From positions 26,435 to 90,434 of the forward strand of contig NW_019776137.1 of assembly GCF_001039355.2 (NCBI RefSeq): a DNA stretch of 64,000 bases, given 5' to 3'. The notes beneath the pieces are model-generated. The model had not been told where the DNA came from. It saw only the letters and a list, made by a program, of their open reading frames with translations, and ran no database searches. A program made the position numbers and the translations under genes. This stretch comes from Lingula anatina. Lineage: Eukaryota > Brachiopoda > Lingulata > Lingulida > Lingulidae. Each line of letters opens with the position of its first letter. Within the stretch, counting starts at the first letter, position 1. This document shows, piece by piece, positions 47,501 through 60,000 of this stretch.

Positions 47501-49851
47501 ACCTTGTGGCGTCCAATCAGGACAGGGAATGGGTCGCGTCCGTCATTGGGTTCTCTTACCTCGCGTATCTCCAGGGTGTCATCCACCAGATAATACTGGA
47601 CATAGAGCGAGAAAGAGTCATGTTAAAACTTTATTTGAGATCACTATTAAGACACTTATCCATATTTAATTTCGACACTTTATTTCAAAAGCCCTAACTT
47701 TTCCAATATATAATGTCTGTGTTTTATTTTCTTAAATCTTACAATTAAAAAAAGTCTTTATTGTTTTATGTAGAGATACATATCAATTGAGTACTATATC
47801 TGTTTTTAACTCACATGTAAAATGAAAGGTCTCATCTGTCCAAACATGCTGTCCCTGTCGTCCCAAGCACAGAAGAAGCGGAGAACTTTGCGATCAAGTT
47901 CCAGAAACTGTTTAAGTTTGTCAAAGGATGAGGGTGTTTCATAGGTTCGTAGTTCAGCACGTACTCTGCGCTCCTCCGTGTAAGGATCCAGTGGTAGCTG
48001 CTCAGGTTCATTCACCACTATACCTTCACTGTCTAAGAAGTCCTGTTGAAGAAGAGAATTTAGAAAAACAATTATAATATGTCTAAAACTATGAAAACTA
48101 AAATGGTATATGAGGTACCAATGATTATGATGTAAAGATGATTGAGTAAAAAAATCATTATTGTTATTGGAAATTTCTCTATATTAAAAATCATCTTGAA
48201 ATTGAGAAGAAATAAAGTTGGAGAAAATAATTAATAACTTTGAAATTTATTTTATATTTTAAAATATAATTTAACTCACAAAAATACCAATATTTTATTT
48301 GTTCAACTTTCCAATCTGGTATTATGCATTTTTAAATCACAACCCAAGCTGAGAGAAGCAGAGTGAAGATGACAACATACCCTTGTCCATTGATCACAGT
48401 CTGTGATGTGGAAAACTTTGCCGTAGAACGTGATATTCTGGCCAAGGTTGATATCTTTCCAGTGCCAGTTGTCCCCCTGGTCATTCTTTGGCAGCCGCTG
48501 GCGTTTGATCAATTTGCCTGGAAGCAAAGAAATACTTCAGTAAATTCAATATTAGTATAAACCCATATAAAAAGGAAGGAACAATGTTTCACTGGTAAAT
48601 CTAAAAATCATTTAACTTTGATAATAATTATAATGATATCTTTGTTTCTTAGTTTAACCTGATTTTCACAATCTTCCATCCAAATTATAATACATCTGCA
48701 ATTTAAATGTTTAACTAATTACAAACCTTGTGGCATTCCACTGTTCTCTACATGAGGTTCGACCACTGAGATGCTGTCATCTTCCAGGTAATAGTAGATG
48801 TTGACTGGACGCACACGGAAATATTCTCCCGGGGATTCATGGACGGTCTGCTTGAAGTAACCCCTGAACAGCAATACCTGTAGAAAGTTTTTGTGTAATA
48901 ATCAAATAATTATTGTGTTTCAAATTAGTATTTTACATCAAATATAAGTAAATATATGAGATATATTATAAGCATATCACTTGCTGTTTCTGAATAAGGT
49001 CAAGTTTTTATTTTTATTTTATTTATTTATTTATCTAATTTATTATTATTATTATTTTTTTTTTTTGGTATGGTGAATTTAATTTCGACCCATTTTATTT
49101 TCCTGCTGATAATGAACTAAAGTTTCCGTAACCTTTGTCTTAATCAAAATACAATGACTCTTGTTGATAACATAGAAAGTTATGTTACCTTTTTGTCCCA
49201 AGCTACATGAGCTGGTACAAAGTCAGATGGTGGTGCTTGTTTTGCCTGGCCATAGGTCAGAGTTGGTTTGAAGTTGGCCAGCTCATCAAGTTCTTCCTCT
49301 GAGAGTTGGTTCTTAGGCAAAGGAACTCCACCAACTCCCAGCTCTGGTCGCTTTTGTAGGGCATAGCCATTTTGGTATCCAAGAGTATGGGGTAAGTGAT
49401 ATCTTGACTTCTGCAAAAAGAATCATTAAAGTTTAAATAAAATACCAAACCACACTAAATATCGGTACTTTTGTAGTATACCCCCCCCACCCCCACCCTG
49501 TAACTTACGTCCCGTCAAGTGATTATAATAATAATTATAGGTTTTTAATTCTATGGCAATCACATACTCAGTATATAATTATCACAGCCAGTTCAGACTC
49601 AGCATTTTTTAATTTAGTCTGAACAAATGTCATTCCACTGCCAAAAACTGAGAAGAGGACGTTGTCGCCAATATTCTGATATGGTCAATGACATCTTGGC
49701 TGAATTGTAGTGTAGTATCTCTAACATTTTTAAAATTTTTGTGCTGCCAACGTTGTAAAATATCCGAGGCGTCATTCATCACTGTAAACCAAAATCTACT
49801 TACTGCTGGATCAGAAAAACTATTTCCAGGTAAAAATGGTAAACCTTCCAT
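44536..49851 (-). CDS. EFHC1: EF-hand domain-containing protein 1 (myoclonin), 11 exons
   Basis: Axonemal doublet-microtubule inner protein of cilia. Exons in coding order: 49851-49804, 49410-49189, 48877-48727, 48517-48381, 48042-47815, 47595-47254, 47068-46928, 46662-46368, 46064-45974, 45658-45466, 44613-44536 (TAA). Phases agree; 641 residues, against 640 in human. Starts [16 protein letters not shown], then [19 protein letters not shown] and [20 protein letters not shown]. Three DM10 domains lie near residues 95-200, 240-360 and 415-520 ([54 protein letters not shown]). The EF-hand loop [12 protein letters not shown] near 580 has Lys at position 12 where Glu is usual. The intron 8 donor side has a two-copy repeat (45885-45960). 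A gap lies in the last intron. The match is closer to EFHC1 than to EFHC2 at the N-terminus. Confidence 0.95.
44742..45084. other. assembly gap (343 N)
   Basis: N run preceded by a G run (44674-44692) and an A run, in the last intron of EFHC1. Confidence 0.99.
45272..45455. repeat. TGACATCACAGT tandem repeat
   Basis: About ten copies of TGACATCACA with alternating tails (GTCAACAA, GTCTACACTA, ATTAACT) in the last intron of EFHC1, ending just before the exon 10 donor. Confidence 0.9.
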
Positions 49852-50935
49852 TCTGTGTTTTGACGAAATTTCTCCTAGCTGCTTCTTAATCCAATGAGTT
49901 GATGTATATTGATTGAAAGAACGGCTGTGTGGTGGGTTACTATGGGTTGCTATGTAAACAAATGCGATCTCGCACCAAGCGAGAGTTTTGTCAAGATAGG
50001 CCAAAATTTATGCTAACTATTCATAATATATATTGCTTAATGTTAACCTCCATGCTTAAAAAACTTTGAAAAGGTAATATTTTAATTAAACATGCATTCA
50101 ATATTGTTTCTTTTCAATAAGCAGCCTTTATTTTTGAGGCTGTCCTGTTTGTCGCCCCTAGTGTGAATAATTTAATCTGGTCTCCAGCTTACGGAGAGTT
50201 GTCAATGCGGGAAGGCGGAATCTAGTCATTTGTCGCAGAGAGCGTTGCTTTTTTCCTGCACCTCGATGGAAGCATAGAGACAAGGGACAATTTGGGAGGA
50301 CATGGCACTCGTACGTACGAATTTATTTTGTTTAAGATTGACCGTGAATAGCTAAGATATCTAGCTCATTATTATATAGTACCCGTCCAACATCTCGGCT
50401 CATATCAGTGAGTCATTACATTATATTTGCATGAAGCCGAAAAGTGCAGTGACAGTTGGGAATTATATAATAAATGCCTCCTTAATGTTATCACGTTGTA
50501 CAGCTAAGCGTGACCTTACTGCTATACCTCTTAGTAGTTATCTTCTCGGATACTAATGTAATGGGTCATTTACAGTAGCTCTGAGAGGTTGATTAAGATA
50601 GCTTGCTCTTCCTGTTCTCTCTCGTGGTCTGCTTGACTGTTTTAAAATGCCATTAATAAAGTCATTAGTTAATTATATTCATTTTAAGATTTTTTTATTA
50701 TAAAGTGAATGTATGGAGTTAATGATATATATCTTTGTAATATTTTGATCATCAGGATATGAAAAATGAAGCAAAATTAAACAACTGTTTAAAATTTATG
50801 ATGAATCAGGAAAATTTATTATTAATGTATTTAATACAAAAGCCCCATAAGTGTTACCCTATAGTATACTGCCATCATTAATATTGTGTTGGTTTCATCA
50901 CTGATCATTTGTTCAGAGTACAGCAAACAAGTGTA
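49852..50935. other. upstream region of EFHC1
   Basis: Probable EFHC1 promoter. ATGGCACTC followed by GTACGT at 50302-50316 on the plus strand resembles a tiny first coding exon with donor of a divergent gene, but nothing downstream can be joined to it with confidence. No other gene is seen. Confidence 0.4.
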
Positions 50936-51062
50936 GTGCCAGGGGCAGGTAGAACCAGTCGGGTAGCTTAGTAGGTAAGAGCACTCGCCCTGTAAGCGAG
51001 GGGTCCCGGGTTCGATTCCTGGTCTGGCTGGTGATTTTTCTGCACTCACCCCAAATCGCTAC
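50934..51062 (+). repeat. single complete tRNA-like repeat
   Basis: Same unit as at 39176-39743, here as one copy: TGTAGTGCC at the start, CGCTACA at the end, with ACAAG on the left flank and again at the right junction. The short ends are themselves inverted (TGTAGTG and CGCTACA). The cloverleaf core has A and B boxes and acceptor-stem pairing. Confidence 0.8.
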
Positions 51063-51439
51063 ACAAGTACTGTTTGTGTATTGATTAGTGATGAGTCTGA
51101 AATCAGCAGCAATCACCATTCCTTGTCCAGAATAATGAAATATATCTTATGTGCTGTGGTCTTTATGTTAGTAATGTGATTTTATTGCCTCCTCTGTTAA
51201 TAGGTGAAACTCTTAATTGGTAATATTTGAAGCCTTATTTCAGTAAAAAGACATTGTTGTCTCTGGCCACTCCAGTGTGGAGCTGCTGTAAGGTAATGAT
51301 GCATGAAGTCATTTGATTACAATCATATCCTGCCAGAAATCAATGCTCAGTGTTATGAGACACAGCATCCACTCACAGTTCTGTAGACATGCTACGTACA
51401 GTAATTACACAGCAAATTGAAAAAAAAAAGATTTATTAC

Positions 51440-52850
51440 ATTTCTCAGAACATTGGTACGTATGCTATACCTGAACAGAGAACTTGTAAGTTAAGAAGTT
51501 CAGTCAGATAGTGGATTTTTGAGAGAATGGGAGGTCAGCAAACGTGGGCGTGGTCCAGAGAAGATTGATATATTGCAACAATTCAAACAGACCTTGTAAA
51601 TAAGAACAAATGACAACAAAGAAACAATACGTCAAAAGAGGAATTAGTTTAAAAATGGAGCCATTTTGCATCAAGAAGATAGGAAAATTTACGGAACTTA
51701 ATGAGTATATAATTGCTACTAATACATGTCAAGTGCAGTTCTAAAGATCTTTTAAATATACAGAACACACAGTTATTTTCACTGTCAACTATTTGAATTT
51801 TTTCTTGATCAGTAAAAACCTGCCCCCCCCCCCAAACTGGAGAGCAAGATACTAGTACTGTAGAAGGCTATCAAACATATACTAGTCGACACATTGCTCA
51901 CAGGAGACTGGTGCTTTATCAGGGGGCTGCCAAATTTGCTGTAATGTTCTTTTACAGTAGTCATCTTAGTATCTTAAGTAAAGAATTGAGCCATAGTTTT
52001 GTATTCTAATATAATACTTGGATAAACGATCTGTAGTGTGTAATCTAATTGAAGGTATGGTAGCAGTGATAATGGCCTGTTACGGGAATGTGTGATGATG
52101 CATCTACTGGACAAAGTCAGTGGCAAGTTTTAAGGGGGGGGGGGGGGGGGGGGGGGCGCGGGTANTCTCAGAACATTGGTATGCTATACCTGAACAGAGA
52201 ACTTGTAAGTTAAGAAGTTCAGTCAGATAGTGGATTTTTGAGAGAATGGGAGGTCAGCAAACGTGGGCGTGGTCCAGAGAAGATTGATATATTGCAACAA
52301 TTCAAACAGACCTTGTAAATAAGAACAAATGACAACACAGAAACAATACGTCCAAAGAGGAATTAGTTTAAAAATGGAGCCATTTTGCATCAAGAAGATA
52401 GGAAAATTTACGAAACTTAAGGAGTATATAATTGCTACTAATACATGTCAAGTGCAATTCTAAAGATCTTTTAAATATACAGAACACACAGTTATTTTCA
52501 CTGTCAACTATTTGAATTTTTTCTTGATCAGTAAAAACCTGCCCCCCCCCAAACTGGAGAGCAAGATACTAGTAGAAGGCTATCAAACATATACTAGTCG
52601 ACACATTGCTCACAGGAGACTGGTGCTTTATCAGGGGGCTGCCAAATTTGCTGTAATGTTCTTTTACAGTAGTCATCTTAGTATCTTAAGTAAAGAATTG
52701 AGCCATAGTTTTGTATTCTAATATCATACTTGGATAAATGATCTGTAGTGTGTAATCTAATTGAAGGTATGGTAGCAGTGATAATGGCCTGTTACAGGAA
52801 TGTGTGATGATGCATCTACTGAACAATGTCAGTGGCAAGTTTTAAGGGGG
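51440..52850. repeat. direct duplication, about 700 bp, around a single n
   Basis: TCTCAGAACATTGGTA starts both halves (about 51443 and 52167). They stay nearly identical through TCAGTGGCAAGTTTTAAGG (about 52133 and 52847). A G run and one n at 52165 separate them. Most simply this is an assembly overlap or haplotype pair. Confidence 0.85.
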
Positions 52851-52854
52851 GGAT

Positions 52855-53098
52855 GCCAGAGGGATCCTGATGCACTCCCTTCGATTTTTGAAAAAAATCA
52901 CACCAATGATCCCTGCTTGAAATTAGAATTTTTACTAGCTGAATCATAGTTCTAACCCGTACTAAATGGCACCGTTCGCCCTCTTAAACAAAAAAATTTT
53001 CGGGACCCCAAACCCCACATAAAGGGTGGAGAGGGGGCAGCTTCACATCCCTGCCCCCACCCCCACCCCTTTCAAATAATCCTGGATCCGCTCCTGAA
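52855..53098. mobile_element. MITE family C copy (CCTGGATCCGCTCCTG end)
   Basis: Matches 31781-32000 across its length (AAATGGCACC, GGGACCCCAAACCCC, TTCAAATAATCCTGGATCC). Confidence 0.7.
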
Positions 53099-53099
53099 T

Positions 53100-53975
53100 G
53101 TTGCCTGGTTTCTGACTGGCTTGTGTTGAGTATTTCCTCTGCTCTGTTGCTGATGATGTGGAAATATGATTCAGTTTTTCTGTTAGAACACTGTGTAGAA
53201 CAACTGGTCCGTCTCCAGCTGATAGCATTGATTGCACACTGGCTGCTGTGAGGTGTGTGGGCAGCAAAGCTTTTGACTACAGATTATTCTGTATGAATCA
53301 GTATCTGTTCAAAGGTCAAATTAGGTTATTGATTCAGGAACTTCATTTTAAGAGGGTTTTAAGTGGCCTCGATCAATGACTGGTGTTTTTTCTTCTTCAT
53401 GTGCTCTTATTAGAGCCAATATAAAAGTAATGGAGATCCTTGCTCAGTTTCCCTATCATAAACCTCACAATCAAAATGGAATTGATTGATATCTCATCAT
53501 ACAAAATGGTTTTGTGCTATTACTTAATTGTCTTGTACAGTGTATTTCCTCTCAACTCTCAGCATGTGGTTTTCCTTGAGACCACTGGGCCCCAGCTGCT
53601 CTGAATTCCTGGATTACAAGATATCACATACTGACCTGAGTGGAATAAAGAATGACCAGCATTGACTAAGGCAAATTAAATTACAAGTAACTATAATTTG
53701 TCATCAAATCAGTATTATTCAGCACTGGGATATATGTTCACTCACCAGATCATGTATGTCAAACAATGATAAATACCTGACTAGGAATGATAGCCTGAAA
53801 CATTAACACAGCCTTTCTGATTAAATAACAATATATTCCATTGAATTAGACTACAGTACTGATGTTAATTATGTCAAAGTGTGCACTAGCTCGGCTAGTT
53901 TATTATTATTTAAAAAAAAGAGGGCCATGTGTAAGACACGTTTGTGCACTTAGCGTGTTTTACCCAATTTTAATA

Positions 53976-54020
<45 letters not shown>

Positions 54021-54758
54021 GTAGTTCAGTTTTTGGTTAAAAAGTTGAGACAAATTTCCATCCTTTCTTTCTTCTATAACACAGGCCCCAGTTCCCCCAA
54101 ATACCTCAGACCTGTTTTCAAGGAATTCAGGTGATAGCAGTTACAGCATTTCCTGGTAACTGGTAGATATTGCCAAGAATCTGGTGTCAATTACTGGCAG
54201 TGTGGTGGAAATATACTTAGATGTTGTGAATGGAACATCTCCAAGAAAACACTGTATGTATACACAACTAGGCCAGCAAAGAGTGCTGAGATATTTACAC
54301 TGCTCAAGGGAATTTTTTGTTCCATTTGATATGAAAAATCAACCTTATTTTTGTGGAAAGTAGAATATTTATCTGATTTAACTGAATGCTGGACACTTAA
54401 ATGCAGTATCAGAATCATTTTTTGTTATATATATATATATATAATAGTAAAAAAATTCTAATCTTATCTAATCTTAGGTCACATTCAGAACAGGTGGTCC
54501 TTGGATCTACTGGTCCTAGGATCAAATATGGCAGACCCTACATGAAAGTAAGACTGCCTAATCCCTCAGTGGTCTCCCCAGCCCCACACGAATTATATTT
54601 TGGCTTCGAGGTGTAACTGCTAGGCCCTTGCTAGGAAGGCCCATGGATTATGCCGTTATTAAGATGGCTGAGTGCCAGTGAGCTTCTGCACTGTTTATTC
54701 TTCTCCTCTCTTGCTAATACATGTACATGTACTAGTACACAGTAGATTCATGTGAACG

Positions 54759-54811
<53 letters not shown>

Positions 54812-55270
54812 GCTGTAACACAAATAATAATATGAGTGCATAGGGAAGTTATTTGGTTATTTGGCATACTGTATAAACAAGGCAGTTTGTATAGGTGCCA
54901 TAGTTGATGCTAAAAGTCTGGAATAAGTTACTGTTGCCACACATATTTTGGTAGTTTCTCTACATTTATGACCCAAAAACCATAGTTCCTGATAGCAACC
55001 CAACTTTGTAAACACTCCGAGCATTTCAGATATTAGTAACACATTATTATTATATATCCAGTTTCTCACCGGGTAGATTAATTGTTTTCATCAGCAGTCT
55101 TAATGTAATTGTATTAAAACCTGTTATGGCCAGGAATGGTAATGGTTTCAGTGGTAATCTCCTGTGGCTTCAGTAATGCTTGATGATTTTGATGATTTCA
55201 CAGGAAGCTCTGTAGTCAGTATCTGTAATATATCAGCTAGCTCAGTGGAAGCATGTTATGTGTAGATACA
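53100..55270. other. non-coding region
   Basis: Contains an ATT microsatellite (53965-54020), an AT run (54427-54442), a CT microsatellite (54760-54808), and a fragment at 54480-54535 related to the TCAAATATGGC MITE. No gene is supported. Confidence 0.65.
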
Positions 55271-55274
55271 TGTA

Positions 55275-55485
55275 GCTTTTAGACTGGGTTCCCATCCCTA
55301 GATTGACCTTACAGGATAGGTCCATCTCCACGGTGTTTCTGCTTTCTGCTTAAGTGGCTTAGATGTTTGGCACGCCTACTAAAGGTGCTAAACGATAATT
55401 ATTTACCCCCTATCAGCTTCAGTAGGCATGACAGACATCTATACTGCTTAATTTAGCAAGAATCCCCTAGGAGATAGATCGATCC
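55275..55485. mobile_element. MITE family B copy
   Basis: GGGTTCCCATCCCTAGATTG at the left and AGGAGATAGATCGATCC at the right. The interior GCTTAAGTGGCTTAGATG is shared with 36230-36450. A fragment of the 4393-5012 element follows at 55495-55625. Confidence 0.6.
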
Positions 55486-55669
55486 AAAGTTAAAGCAATA
55501 ATAACTCTTCCTTTGACATTCAAAATTCCGCAAGAAATGCATTGCAAACAACGCATGGAAATATATTCTATTGCATTTTACCACTAAAACGGCTGTTATT
55601 GTAGTAAAACAAAAATCTGTGCTTATCAATAGCTTAAGTCTCAGGCAGACAAGAATGATGATAGGCCGC

Positions 55670-55855
55670 ATTCAGAACAGTGGACTAACTAGTCTGAGGG
55701 TCAAATATGGCTGACCCACTTGAATACTTCCCCAGAGGATATCTATTCAGTGTCTATTAGTGAATTAGACGGCAAGCTTTGTAGTGGGTCGCCATATTTG
55801 TCCCTTGGACTAGTTAGCAGTCCCCTATTCTGAATGGGGTCTTTGACTGAAATCT
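55670..55855. mobile_element. palindromic MITE (ATTCAGAA termini)
   Basis: The left CATTCAGAACAGTGGACTAA is inverted at the right as a TTAGCAGTCCCCTATTCTGAATG-type end. GGTCAAATATGGC and GCCATATTTG also pair. Same family as 10665-10845. Confidence 0.75.
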
Positions 55856-56332
55856 GTGCAGAAGGTGACCAGATGATGAAGTGTTACCTGATAAGGTCAT
55901 CGTCTGTTAACAAGCCCTTGTTTGTTTAACACGTGTGTTTGCATCTATATTAAACATTAAAATGACAAAGATTGGGTGGTAAGATATCAGACATCTGCTT
56001 GCCACATTTGTAGCCTCCAGAAAAACTTGCTTGTAGACACAGATTGCAGTCCAACATCTTCCAAGTTTATCTTTTATGTTTTAATTTTCATCTGAATGAG
56101 ATATATGGCTATGCATATATGCATGCTGTCTTTTTAAGTCTTAGTAGATATAGGAAACCATTTTAACTTTGCTGTACTAAGTAAAGAAAATCAACCATTG
56201 CTTAAGAAGGATATAATATTCTTAATCCCACAGTGAAGAAAAAACTTCCACCATCATTTTGATAAACTTTTCTAAATGTCAGCCAACATTTCCTCATCTG
56301 TGTTGACATGTGTTTGGCTTGGTAATTCAGAT

Positions 56333-56466
56333 GTTTACTCTTGGAAATGTTTTGTGATATTTCAGATGTTTACTCTGGGAAATGTTTTGTGATATTTCAG
56401 ATGTTTACTCTGGGAAATGTTTTGTGATATTTCAGATGTTTACTCTGGGAAATGTTTTGTGATATT
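56333..56466. repeat. 4-copy tandem repeat
   Basis: Unit CAGATGTTTACTCTGGGAAA followed by TGTTTTGTGATATTT, about 38 bp each. Confidence 0.9.
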
Positions 56467-56584
56467 CCCAGCTAACAGTGTAATAAGAATTCTGATAAAG
56501 AAGCTGAGCTCAGAGCATGTGAGTGCAGTGTTCACTGACTGACAAACTTGTTACACTGGGGCTACCTAGAAAATGATGTGAGAT

Positions 56585-56745
56585 GTCAGTGGTAGACGGA
56601 AGTCGTCTTCTGGGTCTTCAAGAAGACAATCAGAAAATTTAAGTTTACATTGATGGGTTTCTAATTATTTCTGTTGGAAGATGGTCAAAAATGGAGGATG
56701 GGTCAACAAAGTTAGAAAGTATATCTGGATCTGCCCCTGTATATG
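56585..56745. mobile_element. MITE-like palindrome (GTCTTC motif)
   Basis: GTCGTCTTCTGG, GAAGACAATC and TTGGAAGATGG pairings resemble the fragment at 33625-33740; the end reads ATCTGGATCTGCCCCTG. Confidence 0.5.
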
Positions 56746-56814
56746 TAACAATCCTCTCCATACCTTACATTATTGTGTGTAAAACTGCCTGGTACCCTAT
56801 GTACTATGGCATAT

Positions 56815-57025
56815 TTCCATAGATTTTAGATCAATCTATCCCCATGGGGAGTCTCACTAGATTACTGTCAGATAATCCGGCTTAAATGTCCGTCCCGCCT
56901 ACTACAAGCTGTAAGGGGGTAATTAACTTTTGTGTCCGCTCAGCTGACAGCTATTTAGCGTGAACCCCCAGGGAGTTAGGTCGATCTAGTTTGGATCAAT
57001 CTAATCTCTAGGAATGAGGTCTTAG
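56815..57025. mobile_element. MITE family B copy
   Basis: TTTAGATCAATCTATCCCC at the left and GGTCGATCTAGTTTGGATCA at the right, with a TTAAATGTCCGTCCCGCC core. Confidence 0.6.
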
Positions 57026-57029
57026 TAGT

Positions 57030-60000
57030 GATGTCAGTTGGACTGTTTCTTGACTATTTTACTGAATGCAATTGAAAAGCATGTGATGTACGAAGTATGC
57101 ACCTTTTGGGTTTTGGATGAAGTGCCTTGAATCAGGGAATTATATCTAAGACAATGTATAGTACTTCCATGCTTAAATTTATTATAATCTGATGTTTCTT
57201 CCTCTTCTGTGCCTCATCACCTCAGTCTGCACTTCACACATTTACCAGAGAGAGAGAGAAGCCACTAAGCAGCAGACATCCTTTAAAATAATTCATTATC
57301 TGGGGAAAATCTGAGAACACTACCATATTTAATGCTCCGTAGCTAATGGTACACAGACACACACTGGGAGTGAAAACATTATGCTGTTCATTCACTTGGG
57401 ACCCAATTTCTTCTACAAAACACAAAGCTGTCAGCAAATAGTGTACCGTAAAAAAACTACATTTCCCAGTGGAATTCTGAGATAATTGCTCTTGTAAACA
57501 GACCATTTCTGACTACATGAGCAGATAACAGATGCTGTCTTGTTCTGGGAGGACCAGCACAATCACTGGCACAACTAACACACTGTGTGGGCACACCTAC
57601 CACACTCTCTGGGCACTGTGCCGCACACCTAACACATTCCATGTAGAACACACAGCTGCTGCAGGTATTGGGGCATATACCTTGGGAAATATTGCATTTT
57701 ATTATGGAACAAATTGATTTTGTTTATTATGTAAAATAAATTTTCTATAGAATTGTGTGAATGGTTCATAGCATGGTAGCTTGACACAAAAATAATCTGT
57801 GCATGCATGCATTCTCAAATGCGCATGCACACACACACATATACATATACACATACACATATTAACACATACATGCAAGCACACATTTTAACAAACACAC
57901 ACATATTAACACACACACACACACTAGGTTCAATGCCCTCTGTTTGTATTGATTCCTGTCTCACTGTGAGTATGTGCCAGGCTGGGATGTTGTCTATCCA
58001 CTGGAACATTGCTCAGTCAATACTACACACAGCCTGGCTGCTTAATACCCTGGGGAACCTGCTGATACCCCAGGGCACAGCATGTGGAACTAATTACTTC
58101 TGAAATCATTGGTGCTGAGATCACTGGAGATGATCCAATGAAGGAACAGGGAACCAGGGATTTGTTGCTGGGAGGGGGGGGGGGTAATTTATTTATGAGA
58201 ATAGACCATTTGATATCACTCTGTATATTAAAGTAAGAGTAATGGATGGTTTTAGATTTTTTCTGGCACTAGTGATTTGTTTTGACAGAAACAGATGTCT
58301 AAAGCAGAAAAAACAGATTTTTTCTGATGGTGTCACTGACACTACTTCTAATGACATTCTGACGAGTGTCATTTCCCACATGTCAAAAGACCCATCCACA
58401 GAACTTCTTCCGCAAAACGGCTCCTTCAGTAAAATTTAATCTGCAATATCTTCAAAGTATTTATCATTGTCAGCGACCACCACACAGAAATGTTATTTTT
58501 GCCAGCTGGCATCTCACACAAGTCAATAAAACTAAGGAAAAAATGAATTACTGCAGTCAATGATGCTGGCCTGAGGCATGGCCTGTTTATATCCAGTTAC
58601 TTGGACAATATTTAAATCTTTGGGGACTACAGCTGATTGATTTGTTACACATCATAATTATTTCTCTTATTTTGATGATATAGTTATGAATAAAACATCT
58701 CATTTATTGACAATATATATCAGGGCGTCCAATAAGTCACATTCCAAGCAGCTGCAGGTATTTGAGGTGTGTTAATGTCTGTTTACCTGTTGTTATACCT
58801 TATGTTAAACCTGACATTACACCTGTCTCTGAGGCTGAGATCAGAGATAAGACTACACAATCAACTTTTGGCACCAGGGACAAGCTGATGTAGTTAAGAT
58901 AAATTCATTACCAGAACTCATATTTTCCCTACAATAAGCCAAATATGCATAGACAGGAATAATGACATAGGAGTAGGTCAGTGCAGTGGGGGCCCTAGGC
59001 CACTGAACATGGATAATCATTGTCATCCAGACCACACACATATACACACACATGTGTGCTCAGGAAAGTGTCCAGAGATGAAACTGTAGACATAAAACAG
59101 AAGCTGCGCGTCCAAGTCAATAATTCTAGAGTAGACTGAAGATGTGTAGTAGTCTGTTTTCCTGGCGATTCCTGGAGATTCCTGGCAGAGACAGGCCTGT
59201 CAACTCCTGGTAATATCTGGACATGGTTTAGTGGTCATTTATTTCCTGGAGGTAATTAGATGGTCAATTGACTGACCAATCTGTGAAGATGTAACTGACA
59301 GTACAGAGATGACGGTGATATAACAAGATGAATGGTGCAAGGTACCTAACCCGGCCATTCCACTGGGATACTGTAGAAATGTGGTCCTGTTATATTTGGT
59401 GTGAGAATTCTACAGCTACAGCCACTTTTAGATTGTAAACTGGTGATGATTGAATCATAATACAAGGTTTCTGCATTGAAGAATTGATATGTAGGATACT
59501 GACATACTGTGTATGAAGTTTGATAGAGAAAATTGAAAGTACAGTTACAATACAGAGCTGACTGAACTAACAAGTTTATGAACAAGACTAAGAAGTTACT
59601 TTTGATGATACACCAGTGCTGTTTTCTCACGTAACACCTGTTGTCAGTGAAGTTTACCAGAGTAAGGCACTGGCGTAACGTTATCTACAAAGTTAGGGGG
59701 AGCCACCTGCTTTATCCAGGGGGAGCCACCCCGCTCTTGTGACAGTCGTTCATGGAGGACTGTTCATGCACTTGGACACCTTTTCTGGAAAGAAAAATTC
59801 AATATTTTGCCCATGTTGGCAGTAAGATTATGGATTGCTGCTTGAAATTGAATAACTATTGAGTTTACATACAAACAGATGCCATGAAATACATTTGCTG
59901 TACTAAATGCTAGTACTAAAAGAAACTTCACTGGCTCTGGAATGCGTCATCTGAGGAGACTGCCGTGACGTGGAGAAATGATACAGTTTACATAGTGTGT

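Noticed and set aside
50302-50310. ATGGCACTC with donor GTACGT, possible first exon of a divergent gene
   Set aside because: Three codons are too little, and no downstream exon can be linked with confidence.
57807-58009. Cys/His/Thr-rich frames
   Set aside because: Translations of CA-rich microsatellite sequence on both strands.
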